Below, piece after piece: positions 1-9,130 of a stretch of 64,000 bases of DNA. The stretch spans positions 62,001 to 126,000 of the forward strand of contig SVHJ01000001.1 of assembly GCA_015055835.1 (NCBI GenBank), written 5' to 3'. A program made the translations under genes and the position numbers. The notes below the pieces were generated by a model. The model was not told where the DNA came from. It saw nothing but the letters and a program-made list of their open reading frames with translations, and searched no databases. The DNA comes from Clostridiales bacterium (GTDB lineage: Bacteria; Bacillota; Clostridia; Christensenellales; Borkfalkiaceae). How positions within the stretch are numbered: the stretch's first letter is position 1; every line of letters starts with the position of its first letter.

Positions 1-240
<240 letters not shown>

Positions 241-285
241 TTAACACCTTTACAAAAAAATATCTACTGCTTTTTAGTCACTATA

Positions 286-3200
286 CTAACTTTTTTTGAA
301 AAATTTTACATTTTCCATAGGAACTATACCACAAAGTTCTTGCATAAGCCCAGCGCACTCTCTAACACGGCAACTTGCCTTTAACGTTTTAGAATTTACC
401 GTGATATAAGTTTCAATATCGCCTGGGTATTCTGCTAAAATATCGGCTATTTCTTGAACGAAGTCTTCCTTACCATCCGGCACGAAAATTCTTAAATAGG
501 TAATTTCTTCCACCTTTTTTTCTTCCACTTCCGTTTCAAGCATTTCAATTTTATCAGCAAGAATTTTTACTTCGTTATCCTTTACTTGAAGTCTGCCACT
601 AATTTTTACAACTTCGTCTTCTCTTATAATTCCCCTATACTTTTCAAACGCTTTTGAAAAGAAAACGCACTCAATTACGCCGTAAAGGTCTTCTAACATA
701 ACGAAAGCCATGCTACTACCTGACTTAGTTGCAATTTTTTCATACTTAGAAATAATTCCACCGATAGTAACGTATTTACCCTCTTCAACTGCGTCGGTGT
801 AAAATTTATCGCCCCTATCGTCTTCTTCGTAATAGTTTAGAACTTCAGTTGTAAAATTACAGCCGTCAAAACTTGACTTATAGTCGCTAAGTGGATGACC
901 TGATACGTAAAGTCCAAGTACTTCCTTTTCCTTACCTAGTTTTTGTTTTGAATCGTATTCTAAAATATCAGGATATTGTAAATTCAAGTCAATATCATCT
1001 TCTATTAAACTACCGAATAAACTTAGTTGAGCGTCGTCTTTTTTCTTGTTTATTGCAATTACCTTATCAAGGGCATCTTCATAAACGGCAATCAACTTTG
1101 ACCTATAAACACCAAAGCAGTCAAATGCACCTGATAAAATAAGGTTTTCAACCAATCTTTTATTTAAGCCAACGTGTTCACATCTAACCAAAAAGTCTTC
1201 AAAAGAAGAAAATTCTCCTCCTCTTTCCCTTTCTTCTACTATTCCAGTAATAACGTTAAGTCCAACGTTCTTAAGGGCAACAAGCCCAAATCTTATACCC
1301 TTATCTTCTACCTTAAAGTAAACATTACTTTTATTGATATTAGGTGGATAAACTTCAATTCCTTTATCAAGAGCACAAGTTAAATATTTAGTTAATTCGT
1401 CAATTTTATCAATACGGTTGTTTAAGATTGATGCAAAAAACTCTCTTGGATAGTAGTTCTTTAGGTATGCCGTTTGATATGCTATAACTGCGTATGCAGC
1501 AGCGTGTGATTTGTTAAATGCGTACTGAGCAAAACTTCTAACCTTTTCAAAAAGTAGGTTAGCAACCTCTTCAGGGACACCCCTTTTTATACAACCGTCA
1601 ATATGCTGAACGTTTTTAGGGTCGCTGTCATCTACGCCACCGTAAACGAAATACTTCTTTTGGCTTTCTAGTTCCTTTAGGTTCTTTTTACTCATCGCCC
1701 TTCTAACGATATCTGCCCTACCAAGCGAGAAACCTGCTAAGTTTTGGAAAAGTTGCATAACTTGTTCTTGATATATAATTACGCCGTAAGTATTTTTAAG
1801 TATTGGCTCTAAAAGTGGGTGGTCGTAAACTATCGTTTCAGGGTTATGCTTATACCTAATATAGTCAGGAATAGAGTCCATAGGACCTGGTCTATATAAA
1901 GAAATACCTGCTATGATATCTTCAAATGTAGTAGGCTTTAGTTCTCTCATAAACTTTCTCATACCAGGAGAACCTAATTGGAATACTGCTTCAGTATCCC
2001 CGTCGCCGATAAGTTTATAAACACCTTCGTCTTCATACCCTATTTCAGCAAAGTCAACGTCAACGCCAAAATCTTCTTTTGTGTATTTTTTAGCCTTGTC
2101 AATATCCGTTAAGTTTCTTAAGCCCAAGAAGTCCATTTTAAGCATACCAAGTTGCTCAACTTCTTTCATATTAAACTGCGTGGTAATATCTTCGCCGTTT
2201 CTTTGAAGTGGTACGTTATCGCTAATAGGCTTTGAACAAATAACAACCCCAGCAGCGTGCATAGAAGTGTTTCTTGGAAGTCCTTCAACCCTTATTGCCA
2301 TATCAATAATCTTTCTTAAAGTAGGGTCGTCGTTATAAATTTCACGAAGTTCTTTGTCGCTAACGTCGTGTCCTTCTTTATTTTTCTTTAACCCAACGCA
2401 TTGACTTATTGATAAAGTTGGGTCAATTAGTTTTGTAATTTTATTTATATCTGCGTATGGTATTTTAAATACTCTACCAACGTCTTTTACGGCAGCACGA
2501 GAGGCAAGCGTACCAAAAGTAACTATTTGCGCAACGCAATCTTTACCATACTTATTTCTAACGTATTCAACAACTTCCCCTCTTCGTTCGTCTGAAATAT
2601 CAACGTCAAAGTCTGGCATACTAACTCTTTCAACGTTTAGAAAACGCTCAAAAAGTAGGCTGTATTTAAGTGGGTCAACGTCGGTAATGTCAACACCGTA
2701 AGCAACTATGCTACCTACCCCAGATCCACGGCCTGCACCAACTGGAATACCTTGGCTTTTTGCAAAGTTAATAAAGTCCCAAACGATAAGATAGTAGTCG
2801 TTAAAACCCATAGAGTCTATCGTTTTAAGTTCGTATTCAGCCCTTTCGCGTATTTCGTCAGTTATAACCTTATACTTCTTTTCAAGTCCGTCATAACAAA
2901 GTTTTCTTAAAAAATCTCTAGGAGTCATACCGTTGTCAGGCGTGTAGCCAGGTATTAAAGATTTATCTCTTATAGGCTCAAACTTTGCGTTTAGGTCAAA
3001 CACAGGCTCAGTTACCTTTTCAGCAATTTTTACCGTGTTTTCTATCGCCTCTGGGATATAAGAAAATAATTCTTTCATCTCCTCAGGAGTTTTTAAATAC
3101 CCTTCGTTAGTTTCCATTTTCATTCTAGTAGGGTCGTCGATTGTCGTCTTCATACTGATACACATAACAACGTCTTGAAGTTCAGCATCGTCCTTTTCAA

Positions 3201-3810
3201 TATAGTGAACGTCGTTGGTGGCAACTAAAGGAATATTAGTTTCTTTAGAAAGTTTAATTAGTTCAGGGTTAATTCTTTTTTGTTCTAAAATGCCGTGGTC
3301 TTGAATTTCAAGATAGAAATCATCTTTAAAAATATCCTTAAGCATTAAAGCCGTTTCTTTAGCCCCTTCGTAGTCGTAGTTTACAAGTCTTTTACTAACT
3401 CTACCTTGTAAACAACCTGATAGACATATTAAACCTTCGCTATGTTCTCTTAAAGTTTTATAGTCAATTCTTGGTTTATAATAAAACCCGTCAACGTAAG
3501 CAATAGAATTAAGTTTAACAAGGTTTTTATAACCTATTTTATTTTTACAAAGAAGTACTAAGTGGTCGTACCCCTTTTCTTGTTTAGTTAAATCATCACA
3601 CAAATACATTTCGCAACCGATAATTGCTTTTATCCCTGCTTTTGCCGCCTCTTTCGCAAAGTGAAGCGTACCGAACATATTTCCGTGGTCGGTAATAGCC
3701 AAAGCGTCCATGCCTTTATCCTTTAATAAAGCACAAACTTCATCTATTCTAGTTGCACCGTCTAATAAACTATATTCGGTGTGAACGTGTAAGTGTACAA
3801 AATCTCCCAT
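286..3810 (-). CDS. dnaE: DNA polymerase III subunit alpha (DnaE type)
   Basis: 1174 residues, normal length for DnaE. The N-terminal PHP domain has its histidine cluster at residues 6-10 (HLHVH) and TDHGNM at 40-45. The polymerase core carries GAGRGSG (358-364) and PDFDVD (399-404), whose Asp402 and Asp404 should be two of the three catalytic carboxylates; the third lies further on. A tandem helix-hairpin-helix region and a C-terminal OB fold (around GGIISKYEKIATKSGSSMAF) follow. It catalyses replicative DNA synthesis with the beta clamp. Firmicutes usually also have PolC, which is not in this window, so this may be the lagging-strand or primer-extension polymerase. It sits between whiA and pfkA. 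Confidence 0.97.
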   Translation of the reverse strand: MGDFVHLHVHTEYSLLDGATRIDEVCALLKDKGMDALAITDHGNMFGTLHFAKEAAKAGIKAIIGCEMYLCDDLTKQEKGYDHLVLLCKNKIGYKNLVKLNSIAYVDGFYYKPRIDYKTLREHSEGLICLSGCLQGRVSKRLVNYDYEGAKETALMLKDIFKDDFYLEIQDHGILEQKRINPELIKLSKETNIPLVATNDVHYIEKDDAELQDVVMCISMKTTIDDPTRMKMETNEGYLKTPEEMKELFSYIPEAIENTVKIAEKVTEPVFDLNAKFEPIRDKSLIPGYTPDNGMTPRDFLRKLCYDGLEKKYKVITDEIRERAEYELKTIDSMGFNDYYLIVWDFINFAKSQGIPVGAGRGSGVGSIVAYGVDITDVDPLKYSLLFERFLNVERVSMPDFDVDISDERRGEVVEYVRNKYGKDCVAQIVTFGTLASRAAVKDVGRVFKIPYADINKITKLIDPTLSISQCVGLKKNKEGHDVSDKELREIYNDDPTLRKIIDMAIRVEGLPRNTSMHAAGVVICSKPISDNVPLQRNGEDITTQFNMKEVEQLGMLKMDFLGLRNLTDIDKAKKYTKEDFGVDVDFAEIGYEDEGVYKLIGDGDTEAVFQLGSPGMRKFMRELKPTTFEDIIAGISLYRPGPMDSIPDYIRYKHNPETIVYDHPLLEPILKNTYGVIIYQEQVMQLFQNLAGFSLGRADIVRRAMSKKNLKELESQKKYFVYGGVDDSDPKNVQHIDGCIKRGVPEEVANLLFEKVRSFAQYAFNKSHAAAYAVIAYQTAYLKNYYPREFFASILNNRIDKIDELTKYLTCALDKGIEVYPPNINKSNVYFKVEDKGIRFGLVALKNVGLNVITGIVEERERGGEFSSFEDFLVRCEHVGLNKRLVENLILSGAFDCFGVYRSKLIAVYEDALDKVIAINKKKDDAQLSLFGSLIEDDIDLNLQYPDILEYDSKQKLGKEKEVLGLYVSGHPLSDYKSSFDGCNFTTEVLNYYEEDDRGDKFYTDAVEEGKYVTIGGIISKYEKIATKSGSSMAFVMLEDLYGVIECVFFSKAFEKYRGIIREDEVVKISGRLQVKDNEVKILADKIEMLETEVEEKKVEEITYLRIFVPDGKEDFVQEIADILAEYPGDIETYITVNSKTLKASCRVRECAGLMQELCGIVPMENVKFFKKS

Positions 3811-3818
3811 AATTTTAC

Positions 3819-4760
3819 CTATCTTAAGTTATTTGCAATTTCTACAATCTTTCTTAGCCTATGGTTTAAACAGCTTTTCGTAATATTTAATCTTTCAGCA
3901 AGTTCTTCTAAAGTATCTTCGCTAAACTCTTTTCTTTTTATAGCAACTTCTTTTAAGTTTTCAGCAAGTTCATCTAAAGAAATGGTGTTTTCAATAACGC
4001 TAATTGCTTCAATATGCTTTTCCACAGCGCGCATTTGCTTGCCGATATTTCCCAAATCGCAATTTCTTTCACGATTTATTTTGTTTGCCATAAGTTTATT
4101 AACTATTGTGTTAGTAAGTTCTAACGCGCAAGCCGTTGCACCTATCAATACCAAAAAGTCTTTAATTTCTTCAGAGTTTTTTAGGTAAACTATAAACCCT
4201 TCCTTTCTTTTTGTAAGTTTTGGCACGAAGTTAAAACCAGCTAGCATTTGACTAAAAGAAAGCGCCGTTTCATAATTTGAAAAACCAACCTCTAAATGAT
4301 ATCCCGTGCTTTTTTTACCACTAGTCGGAATAGTGCAAGTCCCTGCCCCCAAAAAAAGCCCTTTAATAAACGCTTTCTTTTGATATTCATTATTTAAAAA
4401 ACTTGCGTTTAAGTCGGCATTTAACACAAACTCTCCGTTATCTTCCACCAAAATTTCGCATTTTTTTAAGATATTAACGGCAGAGCCACTAAAAACGTCT
4501 AAAATATAATTTTCTTTTTTGTTTAAGGTATCCTCTTCAGTAGAAATATAAACGGCATCTAAATCAAACTCCGTTTTAATTAAATAGGCAATTTTTTCAA
4601 TTACCTCTTTATTCTTACTGTAAATTTCAAACCCGATTTCCTTATCCTTTCTTATAATAGAGCCACTTGCCCTAATAAAAGCCGTCAAAAAGGAAAGCCT
4701 GTCCGTCTTTTTTAATTTTCCATTTATTATTTCATTTTTAACTTTTGATGCAAAGTTCAT
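3819..4760 (-). CDS. whiA: DNA-binding protein WhiA
   Basis: 313 residues. The start MNFASKVKNEI matches the WhiA family, which combines a degenerate LAGLIDADG-endonuclease-like N-terminal domain (about residues 20-190) with a C-terminal helix-turn-helix; here the latter contains LAERLNITKSCLNHRLRKI near residue 290. WhiA is conserved in Gram-positive bacteria and affects cell division and chromosome segregation (and sporulation septation in Streptomyces). It lies between a PHP gene and dnaE. In most Firmicutes rapZ and yvcK/gluP stand just upstream of whiA; here both are absent and the PHP gene ends only 4 bp upstream. Confidence 0.96.
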   Translation of the reverse strand: MNFASKVKNEIINGKLKKTDRLSFLTAFIRASGSIIRKDKEIGFEIYSKNKEVIEKIAYLIKTEFDLDAVYISTEEDTLNKKENYILDVFSGSAVNILKKCEILVEDNGEFVLNADLNASFLNNEYQKKAFIKGLFLGAGTCTIPTSGKKSTGYHLEVGFSNYETALSFSQMLAGFNFVPKLTKRKEGFIVYLKNSEEIKDFLVLIGATACALELTNTIVNKLMANKINRERNCDLGNIGKQMRAVEKHIEAISVIENTISLDELAENLKEVAIKRKEFSEDTLEELAERLNITKSCLNHRLRKIVEIANNLR

Positions 4761-4764
4761 CTAC

Positions 4765-5541
4765 TTAAATACCCTTTATTTTGTAATTTTTAAACCTAAA
4801 ATTAGGCGTTCTACCATCAATATTAACTATTTGTTCTTTTTTAACAACGCCCTCTTCTACTAATTTTTCCACTAGCGCAACGTCTGCTATTCTATTTGGT
4901 GAGTGCGCGTCTGAATTAACTATAAAATTAACCCCGGTTTTAGAAATAGCGTAAAGTTCATCATTACTTAAATGTTCTTTTTTACCACTAAGTTCTAAAA
5001 AAGTGCCGTAATCAGCGCAAACCTTTGCTACTTCAACTGCATCAGCGTAGACGCAGTAGTTTAGATGGGTTATAAAATCAATAGGGTGATTTTTTACTGC
5101 ATTAGTATAGGCTAAAGTGTTTGCCTTTATTAAACTTTTACTAGGCTTACCGTTAAAAATATCGGTAAAAAAGTTTGGTAAAAATATATTAAAAATTCCT
5201 TTTGGTTTATATAAAACAAACTTGTGAATACCAACTGCAAGTAGGTCGAAATCTTTATAATACTTTTCCTTTAAATCAATATCCCCTTTATCTGAAAGTA
5301 GGTTTGATTCTATCCCCATTAAGACGGTAATACCACACTTTTCTTTAGCAGTATCAACATCCTTTCTTAAAGAAGAAAGTTTTCTTTTCCTAAGCCCAAA
5401 AGCAGGGTGTGAAAAGCCGTGGTCGGTTATTGCAATTTCCTTAAGTCCCATTTTTTCAGCCCTTTTTGCGTTATCTATAACTAACCCCTTGCCGTGTGAA
5501 TATTTAGTATGCGTATGATAGTCACCCGTTAAAATCATCAA
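4765..5541 (-). CDS. PHP domain phosphoesterase
   Basis: 258 residues. Metal-binding PHP motifs are visible: GDYHTHTKYSHGKG at the N-terminus (residues 6-19), TDHGFSHP near 40, and NSDAHSPNR near 210. This is the YcdX/histidinol-phosphatase-like branch of the PHP superfamily, whose members hydrolyse phosphate esters with a trinuclear metal site. Substrate is unknown; a clostridial PHP gene in this murB-whiA position is common. The start overlaps the end of murB by 20 bp, which implies translational coupling. The ORF opens with two Met codons (5541 and 5538) and either could be used. Confidence 0.88.
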   Translation of the reverse strand: MMILTGDYHTHTKYSHGKGLVIDNAKRAEKMGLKEIAITDHGFSHPAFGLRKRKLSSLRKDVDTAKEKCGITVLMGIESNLLSDKGDIDLKEKYYKDFDLLAVGIHKFVLYKPKGIFNIFLPNFFTDIFNGKPSKSLIKANTLAYTNAVKNHPIDFITHLNYCVYADAVEVAKVCADYGTFLELSGKKEHLSNDELYAISKTGVNFIVNSDAHSPNRIADVALVEKLVEEGVVKKEQIVNIDGRTPNFRFKNYKIKGI

Positions 5542-6427
5542 ACTCTCCTACTAAAACTACTTCTAGTTCTAAAAAAACTTTAAACCTTTCAAAAACCGTT
5601 CTTTGTATCTTTTTTATAAGCGTATAAATATCACTTGCCGTTGCGTTACAATAATTTTCAATAAAGTTAGCGTGAACAAAAGAAACCCTTGCCCCACCAA
5701 CCGTATAACCTTTAAGCCCTGCTTTTTCAATCAACTCCCCTGCAAAATAATCTTTGCCGTTAATAAAGGTTGAGCCAAAAGTTTTCATTAAAGGTTGAAA
5801 TTTTCTTCTAAACTCTAAATTTCTTTTTATTTCTTCTTCTATTTTTTCTTTATCTTTAGAAAAAAGTTTTAATTCTACTGAAGTTATTATATCGTTTTTT
5901 CTTAAAAAGTTGCTTTTTCTATAAGAAAAGTTACAATCTTTATTATCAAAAGTTAAAAGTTTACCCTTTCTTAAAAGGGTTACCCTTTTAACAAATTCAC
6001 TAACGCTTTTATTAAACGCCCCTGCGTTAGAAACGACTGCCCCACCAACCGTTAACGGAACGCCAACTAAAAACTCTAAAGAAGAAAAATTTTTTTCTTT
6101 AAGTAAATTTATTAAACGCCCAACTTTTACCCCGGCGCCCACTACAAGGCTATCGTCTAAAAAGGTTATTTCGTTAAGATTATTAGTGGATATAATCACC
6201 CCTCTAAACCCCTTGTCCGAAACAAGTAGGTTTGAGCCACCACCTAAAACAAAAAACTCTTTTTTATATTCTTTACAAATTAAAACTATATCTCTAAGTT
6301 CTTTTACGCTAGTTGGGCTAACGAAATAATCAGCCTTTCCACCAACGCCTATTGCCGTAAAATTTTTAAGTGATAAGTTTACCTTTACTTTATCGGTAGT
6401 GATATAAAGTTCTTCTAAAAAGCCCAT
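5522..6427 (-). CDS. murB: UDP-N-acetylenolpyruvoylglucosamine reductase
   Basis: 301 residues. MurB reduces UDP-GlcNAc-enolpyruvate to UDP-MurNAc with NADPH, the second committed step of peptidoglycan precursor synthesis. The FAD-binding domain shows FTAIGVGGKADYF (22-34) and GGGSNLLVSDKGFRGVII (about 61-78); the substrate domain shows FSYRKSNF, GSTFING with the proton-donating Ser, GLKGYTVGGARVS, HANFIEN and a C-terminal Glu in FLELEVVLVG. The ATG at 6427 has an AGGAGA ribosome binding site. It is the first gene of the murB-php-whiA-dnaE-pfkA series. Confidence 0.97.
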   Translation of the reverse strand: MGFLEELYITTDKVKVNLSLKNFTAIGVGGKADYFVSPTSVKELRDIVLICKEYKKEFFVLGGGSNLLVSDKGFRGVIISTNNLNEITFLDDSLVVGAGVKVGRLINLLKEKNFSSLEFLVGVPLTVGGAVVSNAGAFNKSVSEFVKRVTLLRKGKLLTFDNKDCNFSYRKSNFLRKNDIITSVELKLFSKDKEKIEEEIKRNLEFRRKFQPLMKTFGSTFINGKDYFAGELIEKAGLKGYTVGGARVSFVHANFIENYCNATASDIYTLIKKIQRTVFERFKVFLELEVVLVGEFDDFNG

Positions 6428-6457
6428 ATATCTCCTTTTATATTTTACTATATTAAC

Positions 6458-7426
6458 TTAAATTTTGCAATAATAATTTTCCTCTAATTTTAATTTAGCC
6501 GTATTATCCCCACCGACTGCTAACTTTGCCAAATTTTTAATTTCATTTAGCCTTTTATTTGAGTAAAACGGATTAATACTAAAGGTTGGTTTTGACTGAT
6601 TTATTCTTAAATTTTCCTCTTCTAAGGGTATATCAAAGTAGGGCGAAAATAAAGAAAGTTTTGTCAAATTTTCTTGCACTTTTTTTGAAGTCATATGTTC
6701 TATAAACCTGTTTATACAAGAAATTTTTTGTTCATTTTTAGTAACGATTGAAAAATACTGATATAAATCGCTAAAAGAATTTAACGGATACAAATTATAT
6801 TCTACAAACTTATTTTCTAAGCGTATAATATCTCTATTAGTTCCTAAAACAAAGTTAATTTTTCCATTTATAAAATCTCTAATTCCCTTTTCACTACTAG
6901 TAAAAGTTAGGTTTTTAGGATAAATATTTTCTTTTAATAAACTCATTAAAGGAAGGGTGTTTTCACTATCTAAAACTACTAAATTTTCTAAATTATTTAA
7001 GTCAAGTTCCCCTTTATATATTATATAATATTTACTTCTTGCCCAAGGAATAGCGTACTGCGTTTTGTTTATTTTTCCTACTGAAAAATCTTTTTCAATT
7101 TTTGAAAGGTTTTCTACTTTTAACCCGTTACCATAAGAAATTATATCAGGAAAAACCCCTTCTTCTATTAAATTATTAGCCGTTTCTAACGAATAAGAAA
7201 GAACGGAAATTAAAATATTTTCCTTTTTTTCAAACAAAGTAGCATTACCTTTTAAAAAGTCTGCACGAGAGCCTTTTCCCCCAGGAAAAGTATCGATTTG
7301 CCAAATGGTTAACATTATTTTTTCTTCTTTAACCATCTCTTTTTTTTCTATTTTATTTATTACTAAAAAGTTAAAACCTACCGTTAAAAGACACAAAAAA
7401 ATGCCTATAAATCTTTTTATTTTCAT
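6458..7426 (-). CDS. Orphan extracellular solute-binding-like protein
   Basis: 322 residues from the ATG at 7426. An in-frame GTG at 7462 lies inside the upstream terminator, so I prefer the ATG, although neither has a clear ribosome binding site. A hydrophobic segment (about residues 4-22) is a signal peptide or membrane anchor without a lipobox Cys. The segment IWQIDTFPGGKGSRADFL and the later fold-like pattern (PDIISYGNG, IPWARSKYYIIYKG, FIEHMTSKKVQENL) resemble sugar-type ABC transporter solute-binding proteins. No permease or ATPase gene is adjacent, so it may act with a distant transporter or have become a sensor. Family assignment is by pattern only. Confidence 0.6.
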   Translation of the reverse strand: MKIKRFIGIFLCLLTVGFNFLVINKIEKKEMVKEEKIMLTIWQIDTFPGGKGSRADFLKGNATLFEKKENILISVLSYSLETANNLIEEGVFPDIISYGNGLKVENLSKIEKDFSVGKINKTQYAIPWARSKYYIIYKGELDLNNLENLVVLDSENTLPLMSLLKENIYPKNLTFTSSEKGIRDFINGKINFVLGTNRDIIRLENKFVEYNLYPLNSFSDLYQYFSIVTKNEQKISCINRFIEHMTSKKVQENLTKLSLFSPYFDIPLEEENLRINQSKPTFSINPFYSNKRLNEIKNLAKLAVGGDNTAKLKLEENYYCKI

Positions 7427-7462
7427 AAAACAAGTATATTCTAGTTTTATCAAAAAAAGCAC

Positions 7463-7490
7463 AAAAAAAGCCAGGCTAAAGCCTGACTTT
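7463..7490 (-). terminator. Terminator of the NSS symporter gene
   Basis: Read on the minus strand, a stem AGTCAGGC / GCCTGGCT with a four-base loop is followed by seven T. It lies 17 bp past the symporter stop codon and fits a Rho-independent terminator. Confidence 0.85.
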
Positions 7491-7506
7491 TAACTTTTAT
7501 TTTTAA

Positions 7507-9024
7507 TTATTTACTTTCAACAATTTCTTCAGTATGATTGTCGCCCGTGTCTTTATTTTCAAAGAACATAAAGTAAACTATAACGGCAATAGCAATTAGT
7601 ATAAGCGCGCCACCTACTATATAAGAGTAGTTTAAGCCTTTTAGCATATATTCTGCGTACTTACCTACAATACCCATTACAACGACAACGCCTATAACCA
7701 AAGGTGCAACGTATTTTACCATTACGGCAAAAATCTTGCCAAAAAATCCAAGTTCTAACCCGTCTTTTTCTAACGCCCTTAAAGTTTTCATAGGGTTAAA
7801 CCTTACTTTCTTATCAATAAACCAACCTATCGCAATACAAGCACCCATTGCACAAACAGGCATTAAAACAGTGTTTGCAATTTCATCTAAAAAGGTTAGT
7901 AAGTCGTAGCCAAATAAAATTATTTTTCCGTCAAATGCGCCACCAACCGACCAAGTTATAGGAACAGAAACTAAAAAGCAAATAACTGCCATAATAATTG
8001 TAACAGACTTTCTTTTCTTTTTATATCTTTGGCAAATAAATTGAACGGAAACTTCTAAGATAGAAATAACTGAAGTAAGCGCAGCAATAACAACCATTAT
8101 AAAAAATAGTAGTGATATAACCGAGCCAAAACCACCCATCTTTTCAAACACTTGTGGTAAAATTTGGTAAACAAGCCCAACGCCGTGCGCTTCCTGTAAA
8201 CTGTCTGGTTGAAGTGCGCCAAGTGATGAAAAGATTGCAAGACCTGCAAGTAAAGCAACTAAAGAGTCAAATAGACAAATCATAAAGGTTGACTTTCCAA
8301 CCTTAATTTCCTTACCCGTGTAAGAGCCGTATGAAATTAAAGTACCCATACCTATTGATAAAGAAAAAAATGCTTGACCCATAGCGGCAAGAACACCGTT
8401 AAAACCAAGTTCTTTAAAGTCTGGGTTTAGGTAAAAGTTTAAGCCGTCTTTAACGCCATCACCTAAGAATAAACTAAAAATTGCTATAAATACTACTATT
8501 AAAAATAGTATAGGCATTAGGAATTTAGCCGCCCTTTCAATACCGTTTTTAATACCACCCATAATAATTACGGCAGTAATAGCCATAAAAATAAAGGTAA
8601 AAGCAATAGGCATTATAGGGTTAGAAGTAAAATTAGCAAAAGAGTTTGCGTTAGAAAGCGCATCATTTGGTTGGAAAGAGTTAACTGCATATCTAAGCGT
8701 CCAACCACCTAAAACGCAGTAATAACAAACGATAACGGTTGGTATTATAATTGCAATAACCCCAAAGAAACCTAAATTTTTATTAACTTTTTTGTATGCA
8801 GAAACGGTGTTAGCCTTACCCCTTTTACCAAGGTAAATTTCTGCCATCATAACTATACAACCTATCAAAACAACACAGGCTATATATACTAATACGAAAG
8901 CAGCGCCACCATTTTGACTTACTTTATAAGGAAAAGCCCAAAGGTTACCAAGCCCAACTGCACTACCTGCAGCAGCCAAAATAAAACCTAAAGCAGAACC
9001 AAAACCGTGTTTTTTGTTTTCCAT
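7507..9024 (-). CDS. Neurotransmitter:sodium symporter family transporter
   Basis: 505 residues from the ATG at 9024, chosen because AGAGG lies 8 bp upstream; an upstream TTG reading of 19 extra codons overlaps the promoter. The N-terminal segment GFGSALGFILAAAGSAVGLGNLWAFPYKVSQNGGAAF is the hallmark TM1 of the NSS/LeuT family, with the unwound Na+ and substrate site. About 11-12 membrane helices follow. It most likely imports an amino acid with Na+. Prokaryotic members differ in substrate (tryptophan, leucine, others) and the sequence does not tell which. It is monocistronic, with its own promoter and terminator. Confidence 0.93.
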   Translation of the reverse strand: MENKKHGFGSALGFILAAAGSAVGLGNLWAFPYKVSQNGGAAFVLVYIACVVLIGCIVMMAEIYLGKRGKANTVSAYKKVNKNLGFFGVIAIIIPTVIVCYYCVLGGWTLRYAVNSFQPNDALSNANSFANFTSNPIMPIAFTFIFMAITAVIIMGGIKNGIERAAKFLMPILFLIVVFIAIFSLFLGDGVKDGLNFYLNPDFKELGFNGVLAAMGQAFFSLSIGMGTLISYGSYTGKEIKVGKSTFMICLFDSLVALLAGLAIFSSLGALQPDSLQEAHGVGLVYQILPQVFEKMGGFGSVISLLFFIMVVIAALTSVISILEVSVQFICQRYKKKRKSVTIIMAVICFLVSVPITWSVGGAFDGKIILFGYDLLTFLDEIANTVLMPVCAMGACIAIGWFIDKKVRFNPMKTLRALEKDGLELGFFGKIFAVMVKYVAPLVIGVVVVMGIVGKYAEYMLKGLNYSYIVGGALILIAIAVIVYFMFFENKDTGDNHTEEIVESK

Positions 9025-9052
9025 ATTTTTAACCTCTTTTAATAACCTACTT

Positions 9053-9081
9053 ATTATATATAAAAAAACGCTGATTGTCAA
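9053..9081 (-). promoter_or_regulatory. SigA-type promoter of the NSS symporter gene
   Basis: On the minus strand TTGACA (9076-9081) and TATAAT (9053-9058) are separated by 17 bp, a full consensus match. The start codon at 9024 is about 25 bp downstream of the -10 box. Confidence 0.85.
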
Positions 9082-9091
9082 GAAAGGTAAT

Positions 9092-9121
9092 TAAAAAACG
9101 CAAACCGTTTTGGTTTGCGTT
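9092..9121 (-). terminator. Terminator of the aspartyl-tRNA synthetase gene
   Basis: On the minus strand AACGCAAACC pairs with GGTTTGCGTT around a short AAAAC-type loop, followed by TTTTTT. It lies 10 bp past the synthetase stop. Confidence 0.88.
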
Positions 9122-9130
9122 TAATGTTTT

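Noticed and set aside
7427-7462. GTG start extending the solute-binding-like protein by 12 codons
   Set aside because: It would begin inside the terminator of the upstream symporter gene and has no ribosome binding site.
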